A DNA stretch of 64,000 nt from Syntrophomonas sp. DTU019. Lineage in GTDB: Bacteria > Bacillota > Syntrophomonadia > Syntrophomonadales > Syntrophomonadaceae. The position numbers and the translations under genes are program-made. Position 1 is the stretch's first letter. Each line of letters starts with the position of its first letter. The stretch spans positions 1 to 64,000 of the forward strand of contig CAJYDM010000002.1 in NCBI GenBank assembly GCA_913757435.1. Reading direction: 5' to 3'. Positions 27,489 through 36,020 of the stretch are shown here, piece by piece. The notes under the pieces were generated by a model that was not told where the DNA came from, searched no databases, and worked only from the letters and a program-made list of their open reading frames with translations.

Positions 27489-28045
27489 CTACAACCTCCC
27501 TTTCACTCCCAGCCAAAAATATAGCCACATGGTTCCTATATTCTCTTCCTCGCTCATTTCGGGCCGAAAAATGATCCCGTTCAACAGCCCATCGCGAAAG
27601 TTCAAATAAGCGAACAGCATTTTTGCCGGATCACCGCGGGGGATTATCCCGGAACGCATCCCCTCGGCAATTGCCTCCTCAATCCATTTTTCCACAACAG
27701 CCTGATACTCTTTTATCTCCGCATAAAATCTGCTGTAAATATCAGATGGGGTAAAAAACAGACCCTGAATCCAAAAAGCCTGAATATCAGAATTTTCAGT
27801 ATAGTATCCAACATATTGTTCAAACATTTGCCGGAGCTTTTCCTCTGCGGAGCTGTCTTGACATTGGTTCATTATCCGCTGCGTCATGGTAATATAGTCT
27901 TGCTGCAGGTCCTCATAGATGGCAAAAAAGAGCTCTTCTTTGCCCCTGTAATGCGCATACAGAGAAGCCTTCTTGATGCCCACCAGCTCAGCTATTTCGT
28001 TCATGGTAGTGCCCTCATAGCCCTTGCGGGCAAACAATGGCAAGG
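27489..28045 (-). pseudogene. TetR-family regulator split by the 5.46-kb mobile element (3' part)
   Basis: The fragment encodes LPLFARKGYEGTTMNEIAELVGIKKASLYAHYRGKEELF and the full ligand domain, but lacks the first helix. Removing the element (28046-33508) and one copy of the GCAAGG target duplication joins it in frame to sequence at 33515-33563 that reads KDIITNSTKQIIKSKA. This gives a complete TetR N-terminus. An ATG-less, shortened product from within the fragment is conceivable but would lack helix 1. Confidence 0.85.
28040..28045. other. Target-site duplication GCAAGG, left
   Basis: Identical to the hexamer at 33509-33514. The uninterrupted site would be the palindrome GCAAGGCCTTGC. 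Confidence 0.9.
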
Positions 28046-28242
28046 TGTTACTGCCACCCCATAATGTCCGGTGATAGACGGTGTAATTTGGCCAAAAGTT
28101 GACGGATGTGCTGACCGTTTGTAAACGGTAAAATAAAAGGGAGAAAAATTGGCCACTAAAAACGGAGAATATTTACCTTAATGTTCCAAACCAGCTAAAA
28201 TTGTAGGGTAAAAGACTACAATTATGCGAGGAGAGGAACCAG

Positions 28243-29814
28243 GTGAAGGGGTGGCCGATGTATCAAGAATTACAGCAGCTAAAGGAGATGGGGCTTAATA
28301 AATCACAAGTTCAACGGCAGTTGGGCATAGATTGGAAAACAGTTGATCGTTATTGGGAGGTGACGCCAGACGAATATGACGAAATAAGAAAAAACACAAA
28401 AAGAACCAGAAAGCTTGAAAAATACGAAGAACAAATTGTGAGGTGGTTACAGGAACATCCCGACATGTCATCAGCACAAATACAAGATTGGCTTAAACAG
28501 CATTATTTAGATTATCAGGGAAAGGAGAGAACGCTTAGACGATTTATCAGGAGTTTACGGATTCAGTATAACATTAAGAAGCCTATTATCCAGCGTCAAT
28601 ACCAAGCAGTGGAAGAACTGCCCATGGGTTATCAGGCACAAGTAGATTTAGGTTTTACCACCCTGGTAAATACCCAGGGGCAGCGGGTAAAGCTCACAGG
28701 ATTTGGGCTGGTTCTCTCACACAGCCGTTATAAATATGTTGAATGGGACGATAAGCCACTTACAGCAGCCAGATTCATACAGGTGCATTATCGGGCCTTT
28801 GAATACATAGGAGGGGTGCCAGAAGAAATTGTGTACGATCAGGACAGGCTCCTGGCTATAAACGAAAACTTTGGGGATATCATATACACAGCAGAATTCG
28901 AGAGATTCCGGCAGCAGATGGGTTTTAAGATATATCTTTGCCGCAAAAGTGATCCGGAGACCAAGGGCAAAATTGAGGCAGTTATCAAATATGCCAAAGG
29001 CAACTACGCCAGGCACCGGATATTTGACAACATTCAAGCATTTAATCAGGGGTGTATAGAATGGCTGAACAGAACAGCAAACGCCAATATACATGGCACA
29101 ACAAAAAAGGTACCGGCAGAAGTGTTTAAAGAAGAACAAAAACACTTAAAACCGATACCGACCATAATTAATCAACCTGAAGAAATTATAACAAGACAGG
29201 TACGCAAAGACAATATCATTTGGTACAACAGCAACCGATATACTTTGCCCCTGGGCACTTACCATCCTGAAAGAGAAGTGAAGATTAAAGCAGACCAGGG
29301 CATACTAATCGTTTTTGACCTTGAAACCGATGAAGAGCTGGCCCGTCATGAAATATCTCTGGATAAAGGCCGATTGATCAGGAATAACAATCATAAACGC
29401 GACCATTCTGCCCGGATAGCCGAATTATATCAAGATACCCTGGCCAATATGGGAGGAAGTGAAATAGCAGCTGTTTTCCTCGATGGTATTCGTAAAGAAA
29501 AACCCAGATATGTTCGTGACCAGTATAATCTCATTATCCAAACGATTAAAAATTACTCTTTGGAAACAATATCCCAGGCATTAGATTATTGTGTGGAAAG
29601 GAGTATTTTTAGCGCAGTTGAATTCAAGACCGCCCTGGAGTATTTTGCCCAGCAAAACAACAGCCCGGCGGAAACTATACTTGATACGTCTGCCATACCT
29701 CTTGCCTATCGGATTAAAACCGAGATCAGAAATATTAGCGAATACGCCGCTATTTATGGAGGTATGAGTATTGAACAAGGCCGAAGAAACCAGGACTTAT
29801 TTAAGAAGCCTTAA
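28243..29814 (+). CDS. istA: IS21-family transposase IstA
   Basis: This 523-residue protein has an N-terminal helix-turn-helix (MGLNKSQVQRQLGIDWKTVDRYW) and an integrase core with DDE residues in AQVDLGFT, EIVYDQDRLL and TKGKIEAVIKYAK. A beta-barrel-like region and a basic C-terminus follow. Length and order match IS21 IstA. The start is GTG at 28243 or ATG at 28258; GAGGAGAGG lies upstream. It overlaps istB by 44 bp, the usual coupling of the pair. Identical at protein level to the copy at 61265. Confidence 0.93.
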   Translation: MKGWPMYQELQQLKEMGLNKSQVQRQLGIDWKTVDRYWEVTPDEYDEIRKNTKRTRKLEKYEEQIVRWLQEHPDMSSAQIQDWLKQHYLDYQGKERTLRRFIRSLRIQYNIKKPIIQRQYQAVEELPMGYQAQVDLGFTTLVNTQGQRVKLTGFGLVLSHSRYKYVEWDDKPLTAARFIQVHYRAFEYIGGVPEEIVYDQDRLLAINENFGDIIYTAEFERFRQQMGFKIYLCRKSDPETKGKIEAVIKYAKGNYARHRIFDNIQAFNQGCIEWLNRTANANIHGTTKKVPAEVFKEEQKHLKPIPTIINQPEEIITRQVRKDNIIWYNSNRYTLPLGTYHPEREVKIKADQGILIVFDLETDEELARHEISLDKGRLIRNNNHKRDHSARIAELYQDTLANMGGSEIAAVFLDGIRKEKPRYVRDQYNLIIQTIKNYSLETISQALDYCVERSIFSAVEFKTALEYFAQQNNSPAETILDTSAIPLAYRIKTEIRNISEYAAIYGGMSIEQGRRNQDLFKKP

Positions 29815-30520
29815 CCTTTCCTGGTGCAGAGACAACCTGGATCAAACCCTGCAGACAGCAAGCAGTACCGACATATCCTATCTGGATTTTCTTAACCGGC
29901 TGCTGCAGGGAGAGATAAACTACCGTGAAAAAAGATCTGAAGAGCGCCGGATGAAGATGGCGGGGTTTCCCTTTGTTAAAAGCATAGATGAATTCGATTT
30001 TGCATTTCAGCGTTCTATTACCCGTAAACAGGTTAATCAATTGCTGGATATGCAATGGATTGAGAAGTTCTACAATCTGATTTTCCTTGGGCCTCCGGGA
30101 GTGGGGAAAACTCATTTGGCTGTAGCTATCGGGCTTGAGGCTGTGAAAAAAGGTTACAAGGTAAGCTTCGTAAATATGGATGATTTAATCAAGCATCTTA
30201 AGCTGGAAACTACCTCAACCCGGAGCCGCCAGAGGATGAAACGGATCATGGCTTCAGATTTAGTGGTAATTGATGAGATAGGTTTTGTCCCCATTACCAG
30301 GCAGGAAGCTAATTTGTTTTTTCAATTGATATCATCACTTTATGAACAGACGGCCTTAATAATAACTTCAAACAAGGGTTTTGAAGACTGGGCCGAATTG
30401 ATGGGAGACCCGGTTATAACTACCGCTATCCTGGATCGAATCGCTCATCATAGTGAGATATTCAATCTGACCGGCGACAGTTACCGCCTTAAACATCGAG
30501 ATTCTATACTAAGACTGTAG
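29771..30520 (+). CDS. istB: IS21-family helper ATPase IstB
   Basis: This 249-residue DnaC-like AAA+ ATPase has GPPGVGKTHLAVA (Walker A), LVVIDEIGFV (Walker B), IITSNKGFEDWAE (sensor 1) and an arginine-finger region LDRIAHHSE. IstB assembles on target DNA and directs IstA. It follows istA with an overlap. Confidence 0.94.
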   Translation: MNKAEETRTYLRSLNLSWCRDNLDQTLQTASSTDISYLDFLNRLLQGEINYREKRSEERRMKMAGFPFVKSIDEFDFAFQRSITRKQVNQLLDMQWIEKFYNLIFLGPPGVGKTHLAVAIGLEAVKKGYKVSFVNMDDLIKHLKLETTSTRSRQRMKRIMASDLVVIDEIGFVPITRQEANLFFQLISSLYEQTALIITSNKGFEDWAELMGDPVITTAILDRIAHHSEIFNLTGDSYRLKHRDSILRL

Positions 30521-30605
30521 TCCTATGGAAAATTATTGGCCAAAATTTCTCCAAAATACTTGACCGCTTACACCGTTTGGGCAGCCCCTTAAGGGGCAGG
30601 GAGAA

Positions 30606-31406
30606 CTAACTCAATTCTCCCTGAACAACTAGCTTAACCATATGATCATCAATAATGTTACGTTTGTTCTGAGCTCCATAAAGCAGACAATGAGTGCAGA
30701 CCTTGTTAACCATTCGCGCTGCTCCACTTGAAAACTTGAATATCTCATCAACAGCGTTATCAGAGAAAATATCATGTTCGGCACCGGCATAAGCCAGGTG
30801 TCTTTTTACATATTCGCCAACCTGAGAGCGATCCAGGTGAGGCAGCTTGCATTGTATGTCGATGCGTTGCCTGATGGCCGAATAGGACTGAAGCTTAAGC
30901 CTATCCCAGAGTTCATTCTGGCCTACCAGAATCAAAGCCATCGGGCTTTTGGCGTCCATTTTGAAATTCAACAGGAACCTGACTTCTTCCAACATCTCTT
31001 TGTCCAATAGATGGGCTTCATCCACGATAACCACGGGCTGCAGGTGGTGGATACCCTGCATCAGTTCGATCTCTTTATGTAGTTGCCGTTTAGCGTCTCC
31101 CCGGTAGAATTTAGCCTCACAGCCCAATTGCTCTAATAGGCCTTTGTAGAAATGCCGAGGTGTTAACTTGGAATCAGCCAAGTACATCACCATATACCGA
31201 GATGTGTCCAGGATTTCTTTAAAGCACCTTATGGTAGTGGTCTTACCGGTTCCACAGTCTCCGGTTAATACTGCAAACATCTGCCGCTGGGCGGTGTACT
31301 CAAGCCTCCCCAGGGTTTCTTCCAGCAGGTGTGACTGATACAACTGATCAGTGGGTATATCCCTGGAAAAAGGTGTCTTTTGGAGACCATAGAAACTTTC
31401 AAACAT
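30606..31406 (-). CDS. ExeA/TniB-like AAA ATPase of the transposon
   Basis: This 266-residue protein begins MFESFYGLQKTPFSRDIPTDQLYQ, the ExeA-type start. It has TGDCGTGKTTTIR (Walker A), VVIVDEAHLL (Walker B) and GQNELWDRL (sensor). Such ATPases select target DNA for a partner DDE transposase, as MuB, TniB and TnsC do. It overlaps the transposase gene by 8 bp. Confidence 0.9.
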   Translation of the reverse strand: MFESFYGLQKTPFSRDIPTDQLYQSHLLEETLGRLEYTAQRQMFAVLTGDCGTGKTTTIRCFKEILDTSRYMVMYLADSKLTPRHFYKGLLEQLGCEAKFYRGDAKRQLHKEIELMQGIHHLQPVVIVDEAHLLDKEMLEEVRFLLNFKMDAKSPMALILVGQNELWDRLKLQSYSAIRQRIDIQCKLPHLDRSQVGEYVKRHLAYAGAEHDIFSDNAVDEIFKFSSGAARMVNKVCTHCLLYGAQNKRNIIDDHMVKLVVQGELS

Positions 31407-32754
31407 GCCCTTCGCCCTCCTTGCTTACTGAACGATAGGAAACGGCGGGGGTATAGTTGTCTTTGCGCTCCTGGTGCTTAATAGCTGCTGCTTGGAGCAG
31501 CCTTGATGAATCAGTGGGTTCTTTCTGCATGAATTCGGGTAAGGGCGGTCTCTTACCCGCCCGTTCTCCAATCACCAGTTGCCGGGCTTTAAAGGGCTGG
31601 TGTCCTTCATATTCGATGGTAAGTTCACTAATATCTGCCGGATCGAAGATGACATCGACTTTGCAGCCGATAAAAGTCAGACCTACTTCGTATTTTCTGC
31701 TTTCAAAGCTGATACAGCCTGATTTATCTACCTTTCTTTCCTCACAGTGCATAAATGCACTGGCTAGTATTTCCGGATCAAGGTATTTCAAGGTCTTACG
31801 GTCACTCTGGTATGCCACTGCCGGACTAAGCTCACCCTCTATTCCGGAATGAGGCTTGTGCTGGTAGCATTCCTCCAGCCAGACTGTGAACAACTGATTT
31901 AATCTGTCTAAGGTTTGTGGTTCCTCTAATCTGGCCTCTGCTAAAAATGAGTCAACCACCCGGTTAAAACGTTCAACTTTGCCAGTGGCTTCGGGGGAAT
32001 AGGGTTTTGCAAACAGTAGCCTGATTCCCATCTTGGCACAGGCTCGATTCATCCATTTGTTGCGGTACTGACCGCCGTTATCAAAGTATACTTTTTCCGG
32101 AACGCCGTATTTTAGGATGGCTTTCTTGAAACAGTCTTCAACAATTATTTGGTCTAATACCGGGTAGAACTCACCATGCAGAATGAAGCGAGTAGCGTCA
32201 TCCACAAATGTAACCAGGTAGACTTGCTTCTTTTTACCTTCCTTGCCGATGGGCAGGTAGGGCCCGTATTTTATGTCAGAATGCCAGAGCTGGTTACGGT
32301 ATTTCTGCTGATAACGTCTGGCAGCTACACCGGTACCGGTATACATGCGCATTTGCCGACTACTGTAACCTCTCTGGGCTAACTTTTCCTGCAGGGTGCT
32401 ACGCTTGATCTGTCCTGGCTGAACTAAGCCCTCCCACTCCATGATCTGAATGATTTGGGATATGCTGCGACTGGGTACTTGGCGGCGCAGCAATATGGCC
32501 TGCTCCAGGACGTTAATGGGAACTGCTTCTTCGCTACACCGTTTGCCTCTGCCTTTGGGCTTTAGTCCGTTAAATCCTTCTTTCCTGTACAGGTCTAGAT
32601 ACCTGCGTAAGGTGCGCTCGGATATCCCGGTCTGTTCACATATCCGGGTTTTGATTACCTTAGCCTGTCCGGCATCCAGGCCTTCAGCAAGGAGTGGGGC
32701 CAGCATATGCACCCGCTGGGCCGCTATCTCTTCTGCCTTCTTGTCATTTCTCAA
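31399..32754 (-). CDS. DDE transposase (Mu/TniA-like, IS481-type core)
   Basis: This 451-residue protein has an N-terminal helix-turn-helix (ICEQTGISERTLRRYLDLYRKEG) and an rve core with Asp in LWHSDIKYG, Asp in VYFDNGGQYRN and Glu in ATGKVERFNR. A Mu-type C-terminal beta domain follows. The start is TTG behind AAGGAGG. The adjoining ATPase and TG...CA ends fit replicative or cut-and-paste transposition with a 6-bp target duplication. Confidence 0.9.
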   Translation of the reverse strand: MRNDKKAEEIAAQRVHMLAPLLAEGLDAGQAKVIKTRICEQTGISERTLRRYLDLYRKEGFNGLKPKGRGKRCSEEAVPINVLEQAILLRRQVPSRSISQIIQIMEWEGLVQPGQIKRSTLQEKLAQRGYSSRQMRMYTGTGVAARRYQQKYRNQLWHSDIKYGPYLPIGKEGKKKQVYLVTFVDDATRFILHGEFYPVLDQIIVEDCFKKAILKYGVPEKVYFDNGGQYRNKWMNRACAKMGIRLLFAKPYSPEATGKVERFNRVVDSFLAEARLEEPQTLDRLNQLFTVWLEECYQHKPHSGIEGELSPAVAYQSDRKTLKYLDPEILASAFMHCEERKVDKSGCISFESRKYEVGLTFIGCKVDVIFDPADISELTIEYEGHQPFKARQLVIGERAGKRPPLPEFMQKEPTDSSRLLQAAAIKHQERKDNYTPAVSYRSVSKEGEGHV

Positions 32755-32803
32755 TGCTCAAGCCTCCTTTTTAAGCTTTAACATTGAGTTTACCTTTACA
32801 CTT

Positions 32804-33310
32804 TTATGGACAAAACGCTGAACGGGTATGTGACCATAAATTTAAATTGGCTATGGGTTTGACAACTCTGGCCAGCCAACCGGGTGCATCTCCTACATGC
32901 TGCCAGATCCTGTGGAGCTTGGACGGGGGAAGGCTGGATAAACCTCCCACAGATTCCTTTAGATCATACCTTAGGATTATTGATGTCAGGCAACTCTGGA
33001 AGTAGTCAGCTCTTTCAAAAAACCAGTTCTGCCACCGCTTAAGGGTAGACTCATCTGCAATTACACTCATCTGTCTTTCCTCGGTAATTGTAGTTTCTAT
33101 ACTCTCCCGCACATGGTGTTTGTAAGGAACTAATATATCCGGAAGTTCATGATGAATCCTTTTGCAGTCAACACATCTCAGTCTACGAATACTCAAAACT
33201 ATCTTGTTTCCATGGGTATTGATACAGCTTCTTTTGCGGCTGCCTATCACCTTTAATCCCCCGCTGCAGCAGGGACAAGGAATCTGCTCCAAGCTCCTAA
33301 CAGAAAACAC
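32804..33310 (-). CDS. DUF6431-type zinc-ribbon protein of the transposon
   Basis: This 168-residue protein has an N-terminal zinc ribbon (CPCCSGG followed by CVDC), a basic helical middle and a KRWQNWFFERADYF segment. Its constant position upstream of the transposase-ATPase pair suggests a DNA-binding accessory. The start is GTG at 33310 or TTG shortly downstream (TTAGGAGC before it). Function unknown. Confidence 0.7.
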   Translation of the reverse strand: MFSVRSLEQIPCPCCSGGLKVIGSRKRSCINTHGNKIVLSIRRLRCVDCKRIHHELPDILVPYKHHVRESIETTITEERQMSVIADESTLKRWQNWFFERADYFQSCLTSIILRYDLKESVGGLSSLPPSKLHRIWQHVGDAPGWLARVVKPIANLNLWSHTRSAFCP

Positions 33311-33508
33311 CCTTGGAAGGGTTCTCTATCAGCTCATATTTTGATACAATAACCATACTTGGTGTGGACGTCTCTGGTGCTTCTGTTGGTCGCATTAGCA
33401 CATTTATACAGAGGCGTCTTTCCTTTCTGTATAATATGGTCATTATATCCAGCTATTTTTGGTCAGGCAACTCCGTCAGCTTTTGGACGGGTTAGGTTGG
33501 CTTTAACA

Positions 33509-33563
33509 GCAAGGCCTTGCTCTTAATAATTTGTTTGGTTGAATTCGTGATAATATCCTTAAT
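33509..33563 (-). pseudogene. 5' part of the split TetR gene
   Basis: After the second GCAAGG, the minus-strand frame reads KDIITNSTKQIIKSKA and joins exactly to LPLFARKGYEG of the 3' part at 28039. No ATG, GTG or TTG precedes in frame; AGGAAAAGAAAC lies before an ATT codon at 33563. The native start is therefore unclear. Confidence 0.7.
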
Positions 33564-33756
33564 GTTTCTTTTCCTACCTTCCGGTAGGTAGCATAAATAT
33601 ACAGGATCAATACCCGTGCTGCCAATACTGTCAATCTCAAGTTTCGCCGCAGCTCAAATGGGGAGGCCAAGCAAGAACCGTTCCTACTTGCGCACCTTCT
33701 GAAAGTTATCTTCCCTTAGCCATGTAGATATAGTAAATACACTTGAAAGGCAGAAC

Positions 33757-35415
33757 ATGAAGATGAAAAGAAGTGTGCTTGGCTTGATCTTAACTCTGCT
33801 GTTGGTAGTGGGCGTGTCTGCACTGGCTTATGGGGCTCAGGGTGCCGAAAACATAGATGTTGCCCTGCCGGAGTTTAAAGTAACTATCAACGGTGAAGAG
33901 ATTGATAACAGCTACAGCCAATACCCGTTGATAGTCTACAAGGATATCACCTATTTTCCTATGACCTATAATGACTGCCGCTTTTTAGGTTTGGAAACAT
34001 CTTGGAGAGGCAATGCTGCAGGCCTGTCTATAGAAACCACTGCAGTAACCGCAGCCTACAATCCCTACCGGACCTCGGCCAAAAACAGCCGCCAGCAGGT
34101 CGCTTCCATTCCTGTCTTTCCCGTTATGGTAAATGGAAAGGCCATTGAAAACAGTAAGCAAGAATACCCCCTGCTGGTTTTTCGCAATATTACCTATTTC
34201 CCACTCACCTGGAATTATGGGGTCGATGAATTCGGGTGGGACTACAGCTTTGACAGTAACAACGGGTTGGTGATCAATTCAGATAATAAAAAACTGGAAC
34301 AGAAGCAGCTGCCCGGCAACAGGGCCAAGCAAGCAGACGGTAGCTTTAAAAACAATGTGGCAGTAACCAATGCTTATGTTTATTACGAAGATGCTAAAGG
34401 GCAGATCATCCAGGCCCTACTATCCGATACTTCCAACACAAAAGCAGTATATCAGCTCCCGGTATGGACCTATGGGTGGCAGGATGTGGACGGGAAAACC
34501 CTTGTTTATGCCAACCTTTACGCTGAAGACGGGCAGGCTTTTTTGACCTATCACCAGGGCGGGGCAACCATGGGAACCGATTATCTGCTCAGGCTTAATG
34601 ACGATGGTACCACCACCCTGCTCAATGACACCAGATACAATATCAAAAGTTTTGGGGACATAAGCATCAAATATTGGGCCGGGCCAGCTCCTGGACCTGG
34701 AAATCTTTTTATTCAAGGAAAAGATGGTGAGTGGTTGCCCCTGGGCAATCCGGACCTGCTTTACGGCTGGGCCTGGAGAGTGAGAGAAGACCAGAGCAGA
34801 GGAGGCGGTTCTTCACAGGATGTGTATTTGGTCGGTGATGACCTTTATATCCTGGGCTTTGATATCATGGCTGAGGCTGAAAACACAAGCACCACCGGGA
34901 TATATACTACCGGGATATATAAAGTGAATATCCATACCAATGAAACCCTTCGCATCAGTGAAAGGGAAGTAACGGCCTTTATAATCGAAGGAAATTACAT
35001 CTATTATGCAAGTAAAGGCAGTATTTATCGCTATTCTTTGGGTGACGGCACCGAGGAATTGCTTAAAGAGTTGGTAAAGGTACCAAATAAAATAGGAAAA
35101 TTTTCGGTCTTAAACGGCAATGTCTATTGGCAGGACGGGCTGGATCAGAACCTCTATAACCTGAAAGGAGAGAACTTAAACGCGGGGGCAGAGCTTGATG
35201 GCATCAAGCTTTGCGGAGATAATAAAGAGTATCTGGTATGTACTTTTACCGAAACTGCCCAGTCAAAATACCGCATCATGGTTTTTGACCACAACGGCAA
35301 AGTCGTTTTCAAAACCTCAGACAAAGCCTATAGCAACAACATTTATATAAGCGGCAACAAAATATATTTTTACAATATTAGTTCAGGAACTGTCTGTATT
35401 GGTGAGCTGAGATAA
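33757..35415 (+). CDS. Secreted protein with two stalk-type N-terminal repeats and a beta-propeller-like DUF5050 region
   Basis: This 552-residue exported protein has a signal peptide (about 1-25, ending SALAYGA). Two copper-amine-oxidase-N-like repeats follow (VTINGEEIDNSYSQYPLIVYKDITYFPMTYND and VMVNGKAIENSKQEYPLLVFRNITYFPLTWN). From about 180 to the end, repeated blades of the DUF5050 type appear (NNVAVTNAYVYYEDA, YIYYASKGSIYRYSLGDGT, NVYWQDGLDQNLYNLKG). It lies outside the cell or wall-associated. The function is unknown, perhaps binding. It is the only plus-strand gene in the island. Confidence 0.8.
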   Translation: MKMKRSVLGLILTLLLVVGVSALAYGAQGAENIDVALPEFKVTINGEEIDNSYSQYPLIVYKDITYFPMTYNDCRFLGLETSWRGNAAGLSIETTAVTAAYNPYRTSAKNSRQQVASIPVFPVMVNGKAIENSKQEYPLLVFRNITYFPLTWNYGVDEFGWDYSFDSNNGLVINSDNKKLEQKQLPGNRAKQADGSFKNNVAVTNAYVYYEDAKGQIIQALLSDTSNTKAVYQLPVWTYGWQDVDGKTLVYANLYAEDGQAFLTYHQGGATMGTDYLLRLNDDGTTTLLNDTRYNIKSFGDISIKYWAGPAPGPGNLFIQGKDGEWLPLGNPDLLYGWAWRVREDQSRGGGSSQDVYLVGDDLYILGFDIMAEAENTSTTGIYTTGIYKVNIHTNETLRISEREVTAFIIEGNYIYYASKGSIYRYSLGDGTEELLKELVKVPNKIGKFSVLNGNVYWQDGLDQNLYNLKGENLNAGAELDGIKLCGDNKEYLVCTFTETAQSKYRIMVFDHNGKVVFKTSDKAYSNNIYISGNKIYFYNISSGTVCIGELR

Positions 35416-35483
35416 ATCTGCTGCCCTGAGTCAGTCCCTTTGTTGGCCCTACACTCTAAACTTACTATCTCCAATAACTTTTG

Positions 35484-35675
35484 CTAAACTGCCAAAGTGA
35501 AGACAAAATAATTTGTACTGAATCCTCCTCCAGTACAGGTCTCTAAAACTACATAATCCTTCATCCTGGAGGCAAGGTGATCAGTAAAGCGAATATCAAT
35601 CCCCATTAAAAAGGTCATATCGTCAGCTATATAATGGCCTCCGAACTTATTATAGACTTGGTTACTATCCATCAT
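35484..35675 (-). pseudogene. Trimethylguanosine-synthase-like methyltransferase, N-terminal fragment
   Basis: The frame YNKFGGHYIADDMTFLMGID, RFTDHLASRMKDY and VLETCTGGGFST matches the start of TGS1-like SAM-dependent methyltransferases (ExCTGGGF as motif I). Similarity then stops and the frame ends eight codons later. The catalytic NPP-type motif is absent. Confidence 0.65.
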
Positions 35676-35745
35676 TCCGGCTCCATTTTATTTCACTAAA
35701 TTGCTTTGTTCTCGGTTGTATTATTCTAGATCAACCAACAGGAAA

Positions 35746-35993
35746 CTAGATTAAGCAGCTGTGGTGACTCAAGGGGGGGAGTTGCCCAGACCGGGCCACC
35801 TGCAGATCTCTTGTTCCCGACTTGACTTCGGTGAGAGTGGGGGCTGATATACTGCAAAAATCCACCACCCCCAGGGACAGCAGTTTGGGTGCGGCAGCGA
35901 ACAAGACCAGGGGTATGGCTGTCACCACCCCGGCCCCCATCAGTAGCAGACTGACTGGGGCCAGATTGAACTCAAAGCAGCTGTTCTCGACAG
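35746..35993 (-). pseudogene. rarD 3' fragment
   Basis: The frame LLLMGAGVVTAIPLVLFAA, KLLSLGVVDF and ISAPTLTEV matches residues about 220-270 of the intact RarD at 16649, with closely similar DNA. It is a partial ectopic copy, truncated on both sides, next to the Fic gene. Confidence 0.75.
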
Positions 35994-36020
35994 CCTCGCG
36001 GTTTTTCCACCAGGCCTTTT

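Larger units (their letters stand above)
28072..30583 (+). mobile_element. IS21-family insertion sequence nested in the transposon (copy 1)
   Basis: The segment holds istA and istB. Its proposed ends share ACGGTGTAA (TGATAGACGGTGTAA on the left, the complement of TTACACCGTTTGGGCA on the right). Sub-terminal TTGGCCA-containing repeats lie at both ends, as usual in IS21 elements. The ends are not certain because I do not find a matching target duplication around it. Confidence 0.65.
28046..33508. mobile_element. 5463-bp transposon, copy 1 (nested IS21 plus ATPase/DDE transposase/DUF6431)
   Basis: The unit starts TGTTACTGCCACC and ends GGTTGGCTTTAACA, giving TG...CA termini with related inverted ends (TGTTACTGCCA against TGTTAAAGCCA). 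A perfect 6-bp duplication, GCAAGG, flanks it, and it interrupts a TetR gene. It contains istA/istB on one strand and a DDE transposase, an ExeA-like ATPase and a DUF6431 protein on the other. A copy of exactly the same length lies inverted at 57571-63033. The two-gene DDE-plus-AAA logic is that of Tn7/Mu/Tn5053-type elements. Confidence 0.93.
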
